This document shows, one piece after another, positions 1 through 9,386 of a stretch of 64,000 nucleotides of DNA (position 1 is the first letter of the stretch; each line of letters starts with the position of its first letter). The notes beneath the pieces were generated by a model. The model made no database searches. It saw nothing but the letters and a program-made list of their open reading frames with translations, and was not told where the DNA came from. The stretch comes from Streptomyces sp. NBC_00289 (GTDB lineage: Bacteria > Actinomycetota > Actinomycetes > Streptomycetales > Streptomycetaceae), in assembly GCF_041435115.1 (NCBI RefSeq), contig NZ_CP108046.1, positions 2,728,001 through 2,792,000 on the forward strand, in the 5' to 3' direction. Position numbers and translations under genes: made by a program.

Positions 1-427
1 CTCCCGTGCTTCCCTCCCGCACCCGGCGGGGCGCACGGACCGTCTCCGTCGCGGACGGGTCCCGCAGGGGCACGGACTCCGCGCCGCCTCCCCCGAGCCG
101 GGCGCCGCGTAGCAGCAGTTCGCCCTCGACGGTGATCCGGTCGGCGGACACGGCGGGCATCCGCGACCGGGAGAGGTCGAGACCGCGGACGGTCAGCTCG
201 GTCAGCCGCAGAGGCGTGTCGAACTCGCACTCGACCAAGGCCAATCCGCTGTCCAGACGCCACCGGCTCAGATCGAGGGGGCCCTGCACCCGCAAGCCCT
301 CGAAGCGGAGGGAATCCTCGCGCCCCGGCTCCCGTCCGGTGATCGCCTCCCGCAGCCGGGCCGCGTCCACCGTGGCACCCCGGCCCGGCGGCCAGTCCGG
401 ACGCCGACTCCCCCTGTTTCGCGCCAT
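1..427 (-). CDS. Pentapeptide-repeat-like membrane-associated protein, N-terminal part (cut by window edge)
   Basis: Leftward frame opening with ATG at 427 (MARNRGSRRPDWPPG) and staying open for 142 codons to the window edge. The segment with residues such as FEGLRVQGPLDLSRWRL, followed by CEFDTPLRLTELTVRGLDLS, has a recurring short period of hydrophobic and polar residues like pentapeptide-type beta solenoids. Streptomyces proteins of this look are usually annotated 'membrane-associated oxidoreductase', without proven activity. It is divergent from the kinase-like gene to its right; the two start regions lie within about 80 bp. The C-terminal part, where a membrane anchor would be expected, is outside the window. 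The family assignment is by appearance only. Confidence 0.6.
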   Translation of the reverse strand, partial: MARNRGSRRPDWPPGRGATVDAARLREAITGREPGREDSLRFEGLRVQGPLDLSRWRLDSGLALVECEFDTPLRLTELTVRGLDLSRSRMPAVSADRITVEGELLLRGARLGGGGAESVPLRDPSATETVRAPRRVREGSTG

Positions 428-488
428 GGTGACCTCCCCTTCTCCCCAGGACGCATATCACGTACGAGACTTCTCCAACCCCCGCCGC

Positions 489-2210
489 ATGGATACTGAG
501 TCGATGGATCCATCCCCCTTCACCCCCTTCGGCGACCGCGCCGCGGAGTTGCTGGACCAGTGGCAGCGGCAGAATCACCGGACGCTGGGCACTCCCACGT
601 TTCTGGAGACCGGGGGCAGCGGTGCCCTGCTGGCCTCCGTGGTCGTGCGGGACAGGGATCCCCGCCACCCCCGGCGCAGGATGATCATCAAGCTCTGCGC
701 GGCTGACGAAGAGGCCTCGGTGGAGCCGGGCGGGCTGAAGGCCGCCTGGTTGTCCCGGCCCGTCGGCAACCAGTCGTTCCCCGAGGCCCACCTCGTCGAG
801 CAGCTCTACGACCCCATGCCGGTGGACGACGCCTGGATGATGTTCCAGCGAATCGCCGGCGACGGCCAGGACATGGTCACGCTGGGCACCGTCGTCCGGA
901 AGCGACAGTCTCGGCTGCCCGACATCGCCGCGGCGGTCGGGCGGTCCCTGCTGGCCGACTGGAATCCGGACGAGCAGGGCGGCAAGTCCATGAGCGCGGC
1001 GGAGTTCGTCGCGACTGTCCTCGACCGGCGCCTCGGTCCGAAGGCCCCGCTCGCCCGGTGGGCCCGGGACGAACTCGGCATCTCCCTCTCCGACCCATGG
1101 ATCCTGCTGCCTGAGAAGCCGGGAGAACTGCCCAACCCGCTTCACCTGGCGGAGGGTGGCCCGCTTTCCAGGGGCGTCGTGGACGACCCGGTCCGTGGGC
1201 GCGCCCACGGCGATCTCCACCCCGGCAACATCATGGTTCCGGAACGGCAGGACGTGGGTGTCGGCTCGTACCGGCTCATCGACCTGACGCGGTTCAGCGC
1301 GGACGCGCTCCTCGCCCGCGATCCGGTCCACCTCATGCTGTACCTGGTCGCCGAGTTCCTGCCGCACCTGTCGGACGAGGCCCGTGCCGAGGTCCTCGTC
1401 CTGCTCATCGGCCGGAAGGCGACCGGTCTGCTGGTCCCACAGGGGCTGCGGCGGATCGTGGACGGCCTGCGGGAAGCTCCCGGGCCGTGGCTCGACGAGC
1501 GGGACATCGGGCCGGGGTGGGAAGTTCAGTGGATGCTGGCGATCCAGGCGTGCGCGCTGATGTTCGCCGGGCGGCGGAAGAAGTACGACAGCCGGATCCG
1601 ACGCTGGTTCTTCCTGCTCGCAGCGGAGGCCGCGGCCGTGTCGTTGCGACGTTTCGAAGCGTACGCCCCCGAGGAGGCGGTGGTGGTGCGGGCGCCGTCG
1701 GAGGTGGTGGCACAAGCCGCCCGAGCGTCTGTGGCCGTGACCCGGGTGCCGGTGGCGGTGGCGGATGCCGTCGCGACTGCGACGACCACGGACGCGACGG
1801 CGCCTGCCGAGCAGGGCCTCGTGGCGTCCCTCCTGGCGGCCCGCGAGGCTCTCACCTTCCCGACGCACCGGCTCGGGTCCCAGAGTGCGACGAACGTGAC
1901 ATCGCATGAGTTGAGAGCCGTCGTGAACCGGGCGCAGCACGCCAGGCAGCAGGTCGAGGAGTTACTGGAGCGCGACTTCGCCGGTCTCGCCGAACCGGCG
2001 AGAATGTGTTTGCTGAGCGTTTTGAACGGGCTGTCCGAAGTGACCTCCCTGGCCACCAGGTTCGAAGAGGCGCTGGTCGTCCGTACCGTGCGCCGGCAGG
2101 CGTCGATCACCTCCACACAGGGGATGCACAACGCGCTGGTGAGCGCCATGGACGCACTGCTCGCTTCCATCCGCCAGGCGCTGACGAAGCTGCGCGACTC
2201 CGGCTCCTGA
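489..2210 (+). CDS. APH-like kinase-fold protein (TCAD9-like), contains a TTA codon
   Basis: About 573 aa if begun at ATG 489; ATG 426 and 504 are in-frame alternatives. The open frame reaches back to position 6, but that part is antisense to the divergent gene. Kinase-fold marks are present: a beta-strand lysine in MIIKLC, a catalytic loop HGDLHPGNIM and a metal-binding aspartate in RLIDLTRF. The organisation resembles aminoglycoside-phosphotransferase-like proteins, and more closely the 'ternary complex-associated' domain group linked to conflict systems; that finer assignment is an inference. The last 170 residues are Ala-rich and helical with no recognised domain. A rare TTA leucine codon at 1962-1964 suggests dependence on the bldA tRNA. 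Substrate unknown. Confidence 0.7.
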   Translation: MDTESMDPSPFTPFGDRAAELLDQWQRQNHRTLGTPTFLETGGSGALLASVVVRDRDPRHPRRRMIIKLCAADEEASVEPGGLKAAWLSRPVGNQSFPEAHLVEQLYDPMPVDDAWMMFQRIAGDGQDMVTLGTVVRKRQSRLPDIAAAVGRSLLADWNPDEQGGKSMSAAEFVATVLDRRLGPKAPLARWARDELGISLSDPWILLPEKPGELPNPLHLAEGGPLSRGVVDDPVRGRAHGDLHPGNIMVPERQDVGVGSYRLIDLTRFSADALLARDPVHLMLYLVAEFLPHLSDEARAEVLVLLIGRKATGLLVPQGLRRIVDGLREAPGPWLDERDIGPGWEVQWMLAIQACALMFAGRRKKYDSRIRRWFFLLAAEAAAVSLRRFEAYAPEEAVVVRAPSEVVAQAARASVAVTRVPVAVADAVATATTTDATAPAEQGLVASLLAAREALTFPTHRLGSQSATNVTSHELRAVVNRAQHARQQVEELLERDFAGLAEPARMCLLSVLNGLSEVTSLATRFEEALVVRTVRRQASITSTQGMHNALVSAMDALLASIRQALTKLRDSGS

Positions 2211-2221
2211 CCCGGTGTCCC

Positions 2222-3382
2222 TCAGGCCACCGACCCGATCCGTCCCGTCGGCGGGTGCGTCGCGTTCGCCGGGTCGTGGTGGATCGGGGTGTGGGCGCCG
2301 GTCAGAGGGACTCCGCTGCCGCCACGACGGGCCGCGACGATCTCCGCCGCGATCGACAGGGCCGTCTCCTCCGGCGTGCGGGCCCCGAGGTCGAGCCCGA
2401 TCGGGGACCTCAGGCGCGCCAGCTCCAGTTCGCTCACGCCGGTCGCCCGCAGCCGCGCGTTACGGTCCAGGTGGGTGCGGCGGGAGCCCATCGCACCGAC
2501 GTACGCCACCGGCAGCCGCAGCGCGAGCCGCAGGAGCGGTACGTCGAACTTGGCGTCGTGGGTCAGAACGCACAGGACGGTGCGGGAGTCCACGGCCGTG
2601 CGTTCCAGGTAGGTGTGGGGCCACTCGACGACGATCTCGTCGGCTTCCGGGAAGCGGGCCCGGGTGGCGAACACCGGGCGGGCGTCGCACACGGTCACGC
2701 GGTAGCCGAGGAACCTGCCGACCCGGACCAGGGCGGACGCGAAGTCGATCGCACCGAAAACGATCATCCGGGGCGGTGGGACGGACGACTCGACCAGCAC
2801 CGTCAGCGGCGCCCCGCACCGCGAGCCCTGTTCGCCGATCTCCAGGGTGCCGGTGCGGCCGGCGTCCAGGAACGCGCCGGCCTCGGCGGCGATCGTGCGG
2901 TCCAGTTCGGGGTGGGCGCCGAAGCCGCCCTCGTAGGAGCCGTCGGGCCGCACCAGCAGGGCCCGGCCGGCCAGTTCGGCCGGGCCGGTCACGATCCGCG
3001 CCACCGCCGCCGCCTCCCCGCGGGCGGCGGCGGACAGCGCGGAAGCGAGCACCGGACGGACCGCGTCCGCGGCCCGTACCGGGGTGACGAGGATGTCGAT
3101 GACCCCGCCGCAGGTCAGGCCGACGGCGAACGCGTCCTCATCGCTGTAGCCGAAGCGCTCCAGGACCGACTCCCCGTCCTTCAGCGCCTGTTGGCACAGC
3201 TCGTAGACGGCGCCCTCCACACAGCCGCCGGAGACCGAGCCGATCGCCGTGCCGTCGGCGTCCACCGCGAGGGCGGCGCCGGGCAGCCGGGGCGCGCTGC
3301 CCCCGACGGCCACCACCGTGGCGACGGCGAAGTCGCGTCCCTGCCCGACCCACCGGTCGAGCTCCTCGGCGATGTCCAGCAT
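2222..3382 (-). CDS. xdhC: XdhC/CoxI family protein, xanthine dehydrogenase maturation factor
   Basis: 386 aa. XdhC proteins bind molybdenum cofactor, promote its sulfuration and insert it into xanthine dehydrogenase. The N-terminal XdhC_CoxI domain carries SVSGGCVEGAVYELC, typical of the family. The C-terminal Rossmann domain starts around PPPRMIVFGAIDFASALVRV and continues with VCDARPVFA. The start is set at ATG 3382 because AAGGAGA lies just upstream; the frame continues further upstream without coding character. It is the last gene of the leftward purine operon, 55 bp after the permease. Function is clear from both family and neighbourhood. Confidence 0.9.
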   Translation of the reverse strand: MLDIAEELDRWVGQGRDFAVATVVAVGGSAPRLPGAALAVDADGTAIGSVSGGCVEGAVYELCQQALKDGESVLERFGYSDEDAFAVGLTCGGVIDILVTPVRAADAVRPVLASALSAAARGEAAAVARIVTGPAELAGRALLVRPDGSYEGGFGAHPELDRTIAAEAGAFLDAGRTGTLEIGEQGSRCGAPLTVLVESSVPPPRMIVFGAIDFASALVRVGRFLGYRVTVCDARPVFATRARFPEADEIVVEWPHTYLERTAVDSRTVLCVLTHDAKFDVPLLRLALRLPVAYVGAMGSRRTHLDRNARLRATGVSELELARLRSPIGLDLGARTPEETALSIAAEIVAARRGGSGVPLTGAHTPIHHDPANATHPPTGRIGSVA

Positions 3383-3437
3383 CCTGGGTCTCCTTGACAG
3401 TGACGGTGTGACGGGGCGGTGCGCCGGCTGGAGGGTC

Positions 3438-4895
3438 CTAGTGCACGCCCAGCCAGCTCTCAATCGGGTAGAGGGCGAAATAGACCAGGAAGATCCCTGC
3501 CAGGCCCCACATGAGGGCACCGATCTCCCGCGCCTTGCCCTGGGCGATCCGGATGGCGACGTACGCGATGACGCCGGCCGCGACGCCCGCCGTGATGGAG
3601 TACGTGAACGGCATGATCACGACGGTCAGGAAGACCGGGATCGCGGTGCCCCGGTCGGCCCAGTCCACGTGCCGCGCGTTCGACATCATCATCGCGCCGA
3701 TGACCACCAGGGCCGCGGCGGCCACCTCGCCGGGCACGATCGCCGTCAGCGGGGTGAAGAACAGACAGGCCGCGAAGAACAGGCCGGTGACGACGGAGGA
3801 CAGGCCCGTGCGGGCGCCTTCGCCGACGCCGGTCGCGGACTCGACGAACACCGTCTGTCCCGACGCGCCCGCGACGCCGCCGATCGCACCGCCCGCGCCG
3901 TCGATGAACAGCGCCCTGGACAGGCCCGGCATCCGGCCCTGTTCGTCGGCCAGTCCGGCTTCCGTGCCGACGCCGATGACGGTCGCCATCGCGTCGAAGA
4001 AGCCGGCCAGCACGAGCGTGAACACGATCATGCCGACCGTCATCGCGCCGACCTGCCCCCAGCCGCCGAACTCGACGTTCCCGAAGATCGAGAAGTCGGG
4101 CATGGAGACCGCGCTGCCGTGCAGTTCGGGGGCTCCGCTCGCCCACTGCTCCGGGTCGATGACGTCGAGCGCGTTGAGCAGCACGGCCACCGCGGTGCCG
4201 CCGACGATGCCCAGCAGGATGGCGCCGGGGACACCCCGCGCCTGGAGCATGAAGATCGCCAGCAGGGTGGCGGCGAACAACAGGACGGGCCAGCCGGCCA
4301 GTTCACCGGCCGGGCCGAGGGTGACCGGGGTCGCCTTGCCCTGGTGCACGAAGCCGGCCTTCACCAGGCCGATCAGGGCGATGAACAGGCCGATGCCCAT
4401 GGTGATCGCGTGCTTGAGCGCGAGCGGTATCGCGTTCATGATCATCTCGCGCAGGCCGGTGACGACGAGCAGCATGATGACCACGCCGTACAGCACGCAC
4501 ATCCCCATGGCCTGCGGCCAGGTCATCTGCGGCGCCACCTGCGAGGAGAGGACGCCGGAGACGGAGAGCCCGGCGGCGAGCGCCAGGGGCACCTTGCCGA
4601 AGAAGCCCATCAGCAGCGTGGTGCAGGCCGCCGCGAACGCGGTCGCGGTGATCAGGGCGTTCTGGCCGAGCGTGTGCCCCGCCACGTCCTTGCCGGACAG
4701 GATCAGGGGGTTGAGGAGGAGGATGTACGCCATCGCCATGAAGGTGGTGACGCCGCCGCGCACCTCCCGCGCGACCGACGATCCCCGCCGGGATATGTGG
4801 AAGTACCGGTCGAGCCAGGACCGTCCGGCCGGGACGCGGGTTCCTTCACCCGCGTCGTCGGCGACGGTCTTCGGCTCCAGTGACTGCTGGGTCAT
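3438..4895 (-). CDS. NCS2 (AzgA-type) purine permease
   Basis: 485 aa, about a dozen hydrophobic segments. The N-terminus (GGVTTFMAMAYILLLNPLIL) and the segment VPLALAAGLSVSG are characteristic of the AzgA branch of nucleobase:cation symporters, which import hypoxanthine, guanine or adenine. In this operon it would supply xanthine or hypoxanthine to the dehydrogenase encoded upstream. It lies 242 bp downstream of the molybdopterin subunit, so it may have its own promoter in that gap, and 55 bp upstream of xdhC. The exact purine transported cannot be read from the sequence. Confidence 0.9.
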   Translation of the reverse strand: MTQQSLEPKTVADDAGEGTRVPAGRSWLDRYFHISRRGSSVAREVRGGVTTFMAMAYILLLNPLILSGKDVAGHTLGQNALITATAFAAACTTLLMGFFGKVPLALAAGLSVSGVLSSQVAPQMTWPQAMGMCVLYGVVIMLLVVTGLREMIMNAIPLALKHAITMGIGLFIALIGLVKAGFVHQGKATPVTLGPAGELAGWPVLLFAATLLAIFMLQARGVPGAILLGIVGGTAVAVLLNALDVIDPEQWASGAPELHGSAVSMPDFSIFGNVEFGGWGQVGAMTVGMIVFTLVLAGFFDAMATVIGVGTEAGLADEQGRMPGLSRALFIDGAGGAIGGVAGASGQTVFVESATGVGEGARTGLSSVVTGLFFAACLFFTPLTAIVPGEVAAAALVVIGAMMMSNARHVDWADRGTAIPVFLTVVIMPFTYSITAGVAAGVIAYVAIRIAQGKAREIGALMWGLAGIFLVYFALYPIESWLGVH

Positions 4896-5137
4896 GTGGG
4901 CCTACTCCCAAGGTTCACAGGGACACCCGCGGTCGCCTGCGGCGGTTGCGGGATTTGGGAATGGACGGCCCGGGGGACGGCCCGAGACGAACGTGGTTGC
5001 TGGTACTGCGCCGACCGGCACCGGAGTGGACGTGGTGGAGCGGTTGTCCGGTGCCGGGGTGCCGCCGCGCCGGCCGTGCCGCCCCGGGGGTCGCCCGGGC
5101 CGTTGGGGGTACGGCTGTTCGCGGCGGCCGGCGGTCG
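4896..5137. other. Spacer inside the purine operon with a stem-loop
   Basis: 242 bp without a convincing gene, between the stop of the xanthine dehydrogenase molybdopterin subunit and the permease start. It holds an inverted repeat, GGCACCGG at 5017-5024 and CCGGTGCC at 5048-5055, which could attenuate transcription or stabilise mRNA. Reading frames that cross it are antisense or out-of-phase continuations of neighbours. Confidence 0.4.
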
Positions 5138-7534
5138 TTACGCCGTGCCCGTGAGGTGTTCGGGTCGTACCGGCGTTCTGTTCAACTCCAGGCCCGTCGC
5201 GTCGCGGATCGCCGCGAGCACGGCCGGAGTCGACGACAGGGTGGGTGCCTCGCCGACACCGCGCAGCCCGTACGGGGCGTGCTCGTCGGCGAGTTCGAGC
5301 ACGTCGACCGGGATGGTCGGCGTGTCGAGGATGGTGGGGATCAGGTAGTCCGTGAAGGAGGGGTTCTTCACCTTCGCCGTCTTCGGGTCGACGATGATCT
5401 CCTCCATGACCGCGACACCGAGGCCCTGGGTCGTTCCGCCCTGGATCTGGCCGATGACCGACAGCGGGTTGAGCGCCTTGCCGACGTCCTGGGCGCAGGC
5501 CAGTTCGATGACCTTGACCAGGCCGAGTTCGGTGTCCACCTCGACGACGGCACGGTGCGCGGCGAAGGAGTACTGGACGTGGCCGTTGCCCTGTCCGGTG
5601 CGCAGGTCGAAGGGCTCGGTCGGCCGGTGCCGCCACTCCGCCTCGACCTCGACGGCCTCGCCTTCGAGGACGTCCGCCAGGTCGGCGAGGACCTCGCCGC
5701 CGTCGGTGACGACCTTGCCGCCCTCCAGCAGCAGTTCGGCGGTGGCCCAGGCGGGATGGTACGTGCCGAACCTGCGGCGGCCGATCTCCAGGACCTTCTC
5801 CCGGACCAGTTCGCAGGAGTTCTTGACGGCGCCGCCGGTGACGTACGTCTGACGCGAGGCGGACGTCGAACCGGCGCTACCCACCCGGGTGTCGGCCGGA
5901 CGGATCGTCACCTGCGCGACGCCCAGCTCGGTGCGGGCGATCTGCGCGTGGACGGTGACACCGCCCTGGCCGACCTCCGCCATCGCGGTGTGCACGGTGG
6001 CCACCGCCTCGCCGCCGACGACCTCCATGCGGACCTTGGCCGTCGAGTAGTCGTCGAAGCCCTCGGAGAAGCCGACGTTCTTGATGCCGACCGCGTAGCC
6101 GACCCCGCGCACGACGCCTTCACCGTGGGTGGTGTTGGACAGGCCGCCGGGCAGCTGCCGTACGTCCGCGCCCTCGCTGCTCTCCCACTGGCGCTCGGGC
6201 GGCAGGGGCATCGCCTTGACGCGGCGCAGGAGTTCGGCGACCGGGGCCGGCGAGTCGACCGGCTGTCCGGTCGGCAGGAGGCTGCCCTGCGTCATCGCGT
6301 TGAGCTGCCGGAACTCGACCCGGTCCAGGCCGACCTCGTCGGCGAGCCGGTCCATCTGGGCTTCGTAGGCGAAGCAGGCCTGGACGGCGCCGAAGCCGCG
6401 CATGGCGCCGCAGGGCGGGTTGTTGGTGTAGAGGGCGATCGCCTCGACCTCGACGTCGTCGACGACGTAGGGGCCGACGCCGAGCGAGGAGGCGTTGCCG
6501 ACGACCGCGGGGGACGCGGAGGCGTAGGCGCCGCCGTCGAGGACGATGCGGCACTTGACGTGCGTCAGCCTGCCGTCGCGGGTGGCCCCGTGCTCGTAGT
6601 ACAGCTTGGCCGGGTGGCGGTGGACGTGTCCGAAGAAGGACTCGAAGCGGTTGTAGACGATCTTCACCGGCCTGCCCGTGCGCAGTGCCAGCAGACAGGC
6701 GTGGATCTGCATCGACAGGTCCTCGCGGCCGCCGAACGCGCCGCCGACGCCGGAGAGCGTCATCCGGACCTTGTCCTCGGGCAGGCCGAGGACGGGCGCG
6801 ATCTGGCGCAGGTCGGAGTGCAGCCACTGGGTGGCGATGTAGAGGTCGACGCCGCCGTCCTCGGCGGGTACGGCGAGACCGGACTCGGGGCCGAGGAAGG
6901 CCTGGTCCTGCATGCCGAAGGTGTACTCGCCCTCGACGACGAAGTCGGCGCGCCGACGGGCGGCCGCGACGTCGCCGCGGACGATCGGCTGGCGGTGGAC
7001 GATGTTGGGGTGCGGGACGTGCCCGACGTGGTGGTCGTCGCGGTGCTCGTGGACGAGGATCGCGTCGGGTGCGGTGGCGGAGGCCTCGTCGGTGATGACG
7101 GGCAGTTCGCGGTACTCGACCCTGATCTTGGCGGCCGCGCGTCGGGCGGTCTCCGGGTGGTCGGCGGCGACGATGGCGACCGGCTCGCCGTGGTGGCGGA
7201 CCTTGCCGTGCGCGAGGACGGGGGTGTCCTGGATCTCCAGGCCGTAGGTGCGCACGTCGGTGGGCAGGTCGTCGTAGGTCATGACGGCGTGGACGCCGGG
7301 CGTGGCGAGGGCCTCGCTCGTGTCGATCGAGAGGATCTCGGCGTGCGCGACGGTGGAGCGCAGGATCTGCCCCCAGAGCATGTCCTCGTGCCACATGTCG
7401 GACGAGTACGCGAACTCGCCGGTGACCTTGAGGGTGCCGTCGGGGCGGAGCGTGGACTCGCCGATGCCGCCTCTGGTCTGCGAACCCTGGGTGACCTTGG
7501 TGGGAGTGCCGAGGGGGGCGCGGTCGGTAGGCAT
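5138..7534 (-). CDS. Xanthine dehydrogenase, molybdopterin-binding subunit
   Basis: 798 aa catalytic subunit that oxidises hypoxanthine or xanthine toward urate in the cytoplasm. Domain order is the aldehyde oxidase/xanthine dehydrogenase a/b hammerhead (about residues 30-140) and then the large molybdopterin-binding domain. GVGGAFGGREDLSMQ and AMRGFGAVQACFAYE are cofactor-contact motifs. YGLRGVGEAPTLSS near the C-terminus includes the catalytic glutamate. The start ATG follows the FeS-subunit stop by a single base, so the subunits are co-translated. It is equivalent to PucD-type subunits of Gram-positive three-subunit enzymes. The stop is TAA, uncommon here. Confidence 0.94.
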   Translation of the reverse strand: MPTDRAPLGTPTKVTQGSQTRGGIGESTLRPDGTLKVTGEFAYSSDMWHEDMLWGQILRSTVAHAEILSIDTSEALATPGVHAVMTYDDLPTDVRTYGLEIQDTPVLAHGKVRHHGEPVAIVAADHPETARRAAAKIRVEYRELPVITDEASATAPDAILVHEHRDDHHVGHVPHPNIVHRQPIVRGDVAAARRRADFVVEGEYTFGMQDQAFLGPESGLAVPAEDGGVDLYIATQWLHSDLRQIAPVLGLPEDKVRMTLSGVGGAFGGREDLSMQIHACLLALRTGRPVKIVYNRFESFFGHVHRHPAKLYYEHGATRDGRLTHVKCRIVLDGGAYASASPAVVGNASSLGVGPYVVDDVEVEAIALYTNNPPCGAMRGFGAVQACFAYEAQMDRLADEVGLDRVEFRQLNAMTQGSLLPTGQPVDSPAPVAELLRRVKAMPLPPERQWESSEGADVRQLPGGLSNTTHGEGVVRGVGYAVGIKNVGFSEGFDDYSTAKVRMEVVGGEAVATVHTAMAEVGQGGVTVHAQIARTELGVAQVTIRPADTRVGSAGSTSASRQTYVTGGAVKNSCELVREKVLEIGRRRFGTYHPAWATAELLLEGGKVVTDGGEVLADLADVLEGEAVEVEAEWRHRPTEPFDLRTGQGNGHVQYSFAAHRAVVEVDTELGLVKVIELACAQDVGKALNPLSVIGQIQGGTTQGLGVAVMEEIIVDPKTAKVKNPSFTDYLIPTILDTPTIPVDVLELADEHAPYGLRGVGEAPTLSSTPAVLAAIRDATGLELNRTPVRPEHLTGTA

Positions 7535-7535
7535 G

Positions 7536-8120
7536 TCAGACCGCCTCTCCCTGCCGGGCGGCCGCCAGGCGGACCGCGTCCATGATCTTCTCGTAGCCGG
7601 TGCAGCGGCACAGGTTGCCCGAGAGCGCCTCGCGGATGTCCGCGTCGCTCGGGTTGGGGTTGCGCTCCAGCATCTCGTCGGCGGCGACCAGCAGACCCGG
7701 CGTGCAGAAGCCGCACTGCACGGCGCCGGCGTCGATGAACGCCTGCTGGACGGGGGAGAGTTCGGTGCCCTCGCCGGTGTGGGAGTCCTGCCCCTTCGCC
7801 GCCCACCGCTGGGCGTCCTGCAGGGACGTGCCGCAGGTGTTGGTGGCGCAACCGCCGTGCTCCGCGCGCTGCGCGGCGAAGTCGGCGAGTCCCTCGACGG
7901 TGACGACCTCGCGGCCCTCGACCTGACCGGCCGCGACCAGACACGAACAGACCGGCAGGCCGTCCAGGCGGACCGTGCAGGAGCCGCACTCGCCCTGCTC
8001 GCAGGCGTTCTTCGAACCGGGCAGACCGAGCCGCTCGCGCAGCACGTACAGCAGGGACTCGCCCTCCCACACGTCGTCGGCTTCCTGCCGGCGGCCGTTG
8101 ACCGTGAAACTGACGCGCAT
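7536..8120 (-). CDS. Xanthine dehydrogenase, [2Fe-2S] subunit
   Basis: 194 aa. It passes electrons from the molybdopterin centre to FAD. The N-terminal plant-ferredoxin-type cluster is seen in NACEQGECGSC with a further cysteine in LPVCSC. The C-terminal four-helix cluster is seen in QCGFCTPG and NLCRCTGY. The start ATG at 8120 overlaps the FAD-subunit stop by one base (TAATG), indicating translational coupling. An insert of roughly 40 residues between the two clusters (around AEHGGCATNTCGTSLQDAQRW) makes it longer than the usual 160 aa and brings two extra cysteines. Confidence 0.93.
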   Translation of the reverse strand: MRVSFTVNGRRQEADDVWEGESLLYVLRERLGLPGSKNACEQGECGSCTVRLDGLPVCSCLVAAGQVEGREVVTVEGLADFAAQRAEHGGCATNTCGTSLQDAQRWAAKGQDSHTGEGTELSPVQQAFIDAGAVQCGFCTPGLLVAADEMLERNPNPSDADIREALSGNLCRCTGYEKIMDAVRLAAARQGEAV

Positions 8121-9010
8121 TACGCGACTCCCTCCGTGCCGGCGGCGGTGCCGCGGTAGGACTCCCAGGTCCAGGTCAACGTGCGGCGGGCCATGATGCC
8201 GACCGCGTGGCGGCGGTAGCTCGCCGTGCCCCGGACGTCGTCGATCGGGTTGCAGGCGGCCGAGCACAGCTCGGCGAACTGCTTGGCGACCGACGGAGTG
8301 ATGATCTTCCCGTTGTCCCAGAAGCCGCCGTCCTGGAGCGCCGCGTTCAGGAATTCCTCCGCGGCCTTCGCCCGTACGGGGGTCGGCGCGGCCGAACCGA
8401 TGCCGGTGCGGACCGTTCGGGTGGCCGGGTGCAGGGCCAGTCCGAAGGCGCACACCGCGATCACCATCGCGTTGCGGGTGCCGACCTTGGAGTACTGCTG
8501 CGGCCCGTCGGCCTTCTTGACGTGCACGGCCCGGATGAGCTCGTCCGGGGCGAGCGCGTTGCGCTTCACGCCCGTGTAGAAGGCGTCGATCGGGATCAGG
8601 CGGCTGCCGCGGACCGACTCGACCTCGACCTCGGCGCCCGCCGCCAGCAGGGCGGGGTGGGCGTCACCGGCCGGGGAGGCGGTGCCGAGGTTGCCGCCGA
8701 CGCCGCCGCGGTTGCGGATCTGCGGGGAGGCGACCGTGTGCGAGGCGAGGGCCAGGCCCGGCAGCTCGGCGCGCAGGTGCTCCATGATCGTCGAGTACGG
8801 GACGGAGGCGCCGAGCCGCACACTCTCCTCGCCGACCTCCCACTCGTAGAGGTCGCCGACGCGGTTCAGGTCGAGCAGGTGCCCGGGCCGACGGTGGTCG
8901 AAGTTGATCTCGACCATCACGTCGGTGCCACCGGCAATCGGCACAGCGGCGGGATGCGCTGCCTTCGCGGCGAGCGCCTCCTCCCAGCTGGCGGGGCGAA
9001 GGAAGTCCAT
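8120..9010 (-). CDS. Xanthine dehydrogenase, FAD-binding subunit
   Basis: 296 aa, the full length expected for a separate FAD subunit of the CO dehydrogenase/xanthine dehydrogenase flavoprotein family. FAD-contact motifs are PIAGGTDVMVEI and RNRGGVGGNLGTASPAGD. The C-terminal CO_deh_flav_C domain follows. It is the first gene of the leftward operon (FAD, FeS, Mo, permease, XdhC), and its start faces the PucR-type regulator across a 376-bp divergent region. Confidence 0.93.
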   Translation of the reverse strand: MDFLRPASWEEALAAKAAHPAAVPIAGGTDVMVEINFDHRRPGHLLDLNRVGDLYEWEVGEESVRLGASVPYSTIMEHLRAELPGLALASHTVASPQIRNRGGVGGNLGTASPAGDAHPALLAAGAEVEVESVRGSRLIPIDAFYTGVKRNALAPDELIRAVHVKKADGPQQYSKVGTRNAMVIAVCAFGLALHPATRTVRTGIGSAAPTPVRAKAAEEFLNAALQDGGFWDNGKIITPSVAKQFAELCSAACNPIDDVRGTASYRRHAVGIMARRTLTWTWESYRGTAAGTEGVA

Positions 9011-9386
9011 GACCGGCTCTCTTCTTCGTCTCGTGGGTCGTACGGATCAAGCCAGATCGTGTGCGGCGGGCCCGGCTCGTTCATGTGCTGTTCACGCGGA
9101 TCGAGGTCAGTACACAGCGCGGTACTCCGGCGGGGTCAGTCACGGAAACCATGAAGGAGTTGGCTGGCCAGGGCGGGCATCTTGTAGATTCGTATGAACG
9201 GAGGACATCAGTAACCTCCTCGTTCTCCTGTGGAAACGCGAGACACGGCCCGCGTGACCAGGGACACAGCCGGAACACAGCTCGGGAGACGGCGGTCACC
9301 GCTTCGCCGGCCCGCCGACGGGCCCGTCACCATGAGTCCCTCAGGATCCATCGTAGATTTCGAGACAAGGAACGGCGGCGACGAGA
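9011..9386. promoter_or_regulatory. Divergent control region between the xanthine dehydrogenase operon and the PucR gene
   Basis: 376 bp without a gene. On the plus strand two TAGATT hexamers resemble the Streptomyces -10 element: 9185-9190, preceded by TTGGCT at 9160-9165 with 19-bp spacing, and 9354-9359, 28 bp before the regulator start. A stem-loop-like inverted repeat, GAACGGAGG at 9196-9204 against CCTCCTCGTTC at 9215-9225, lies between them and is a candidate operator or leader hairpin. The leftward promoter should lie in the right part of 9011-9180 but I could not fix its boxes. Confidence 0.45.

Noticed and set aside
6..425. N-terminal extension of the kinase-like frame back to position 6
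   Set aside because: This stretch is antisense to a convincing leftward gene (1-427) and is Arg/Ser-rich without domain character.
4880..7585. Rightward 901-aa open frame
   Set aside because: Antisense of the xanthine dehydrogenase molybdopterin gene, an artefact of high GC; the opposite strand has all family motifs.
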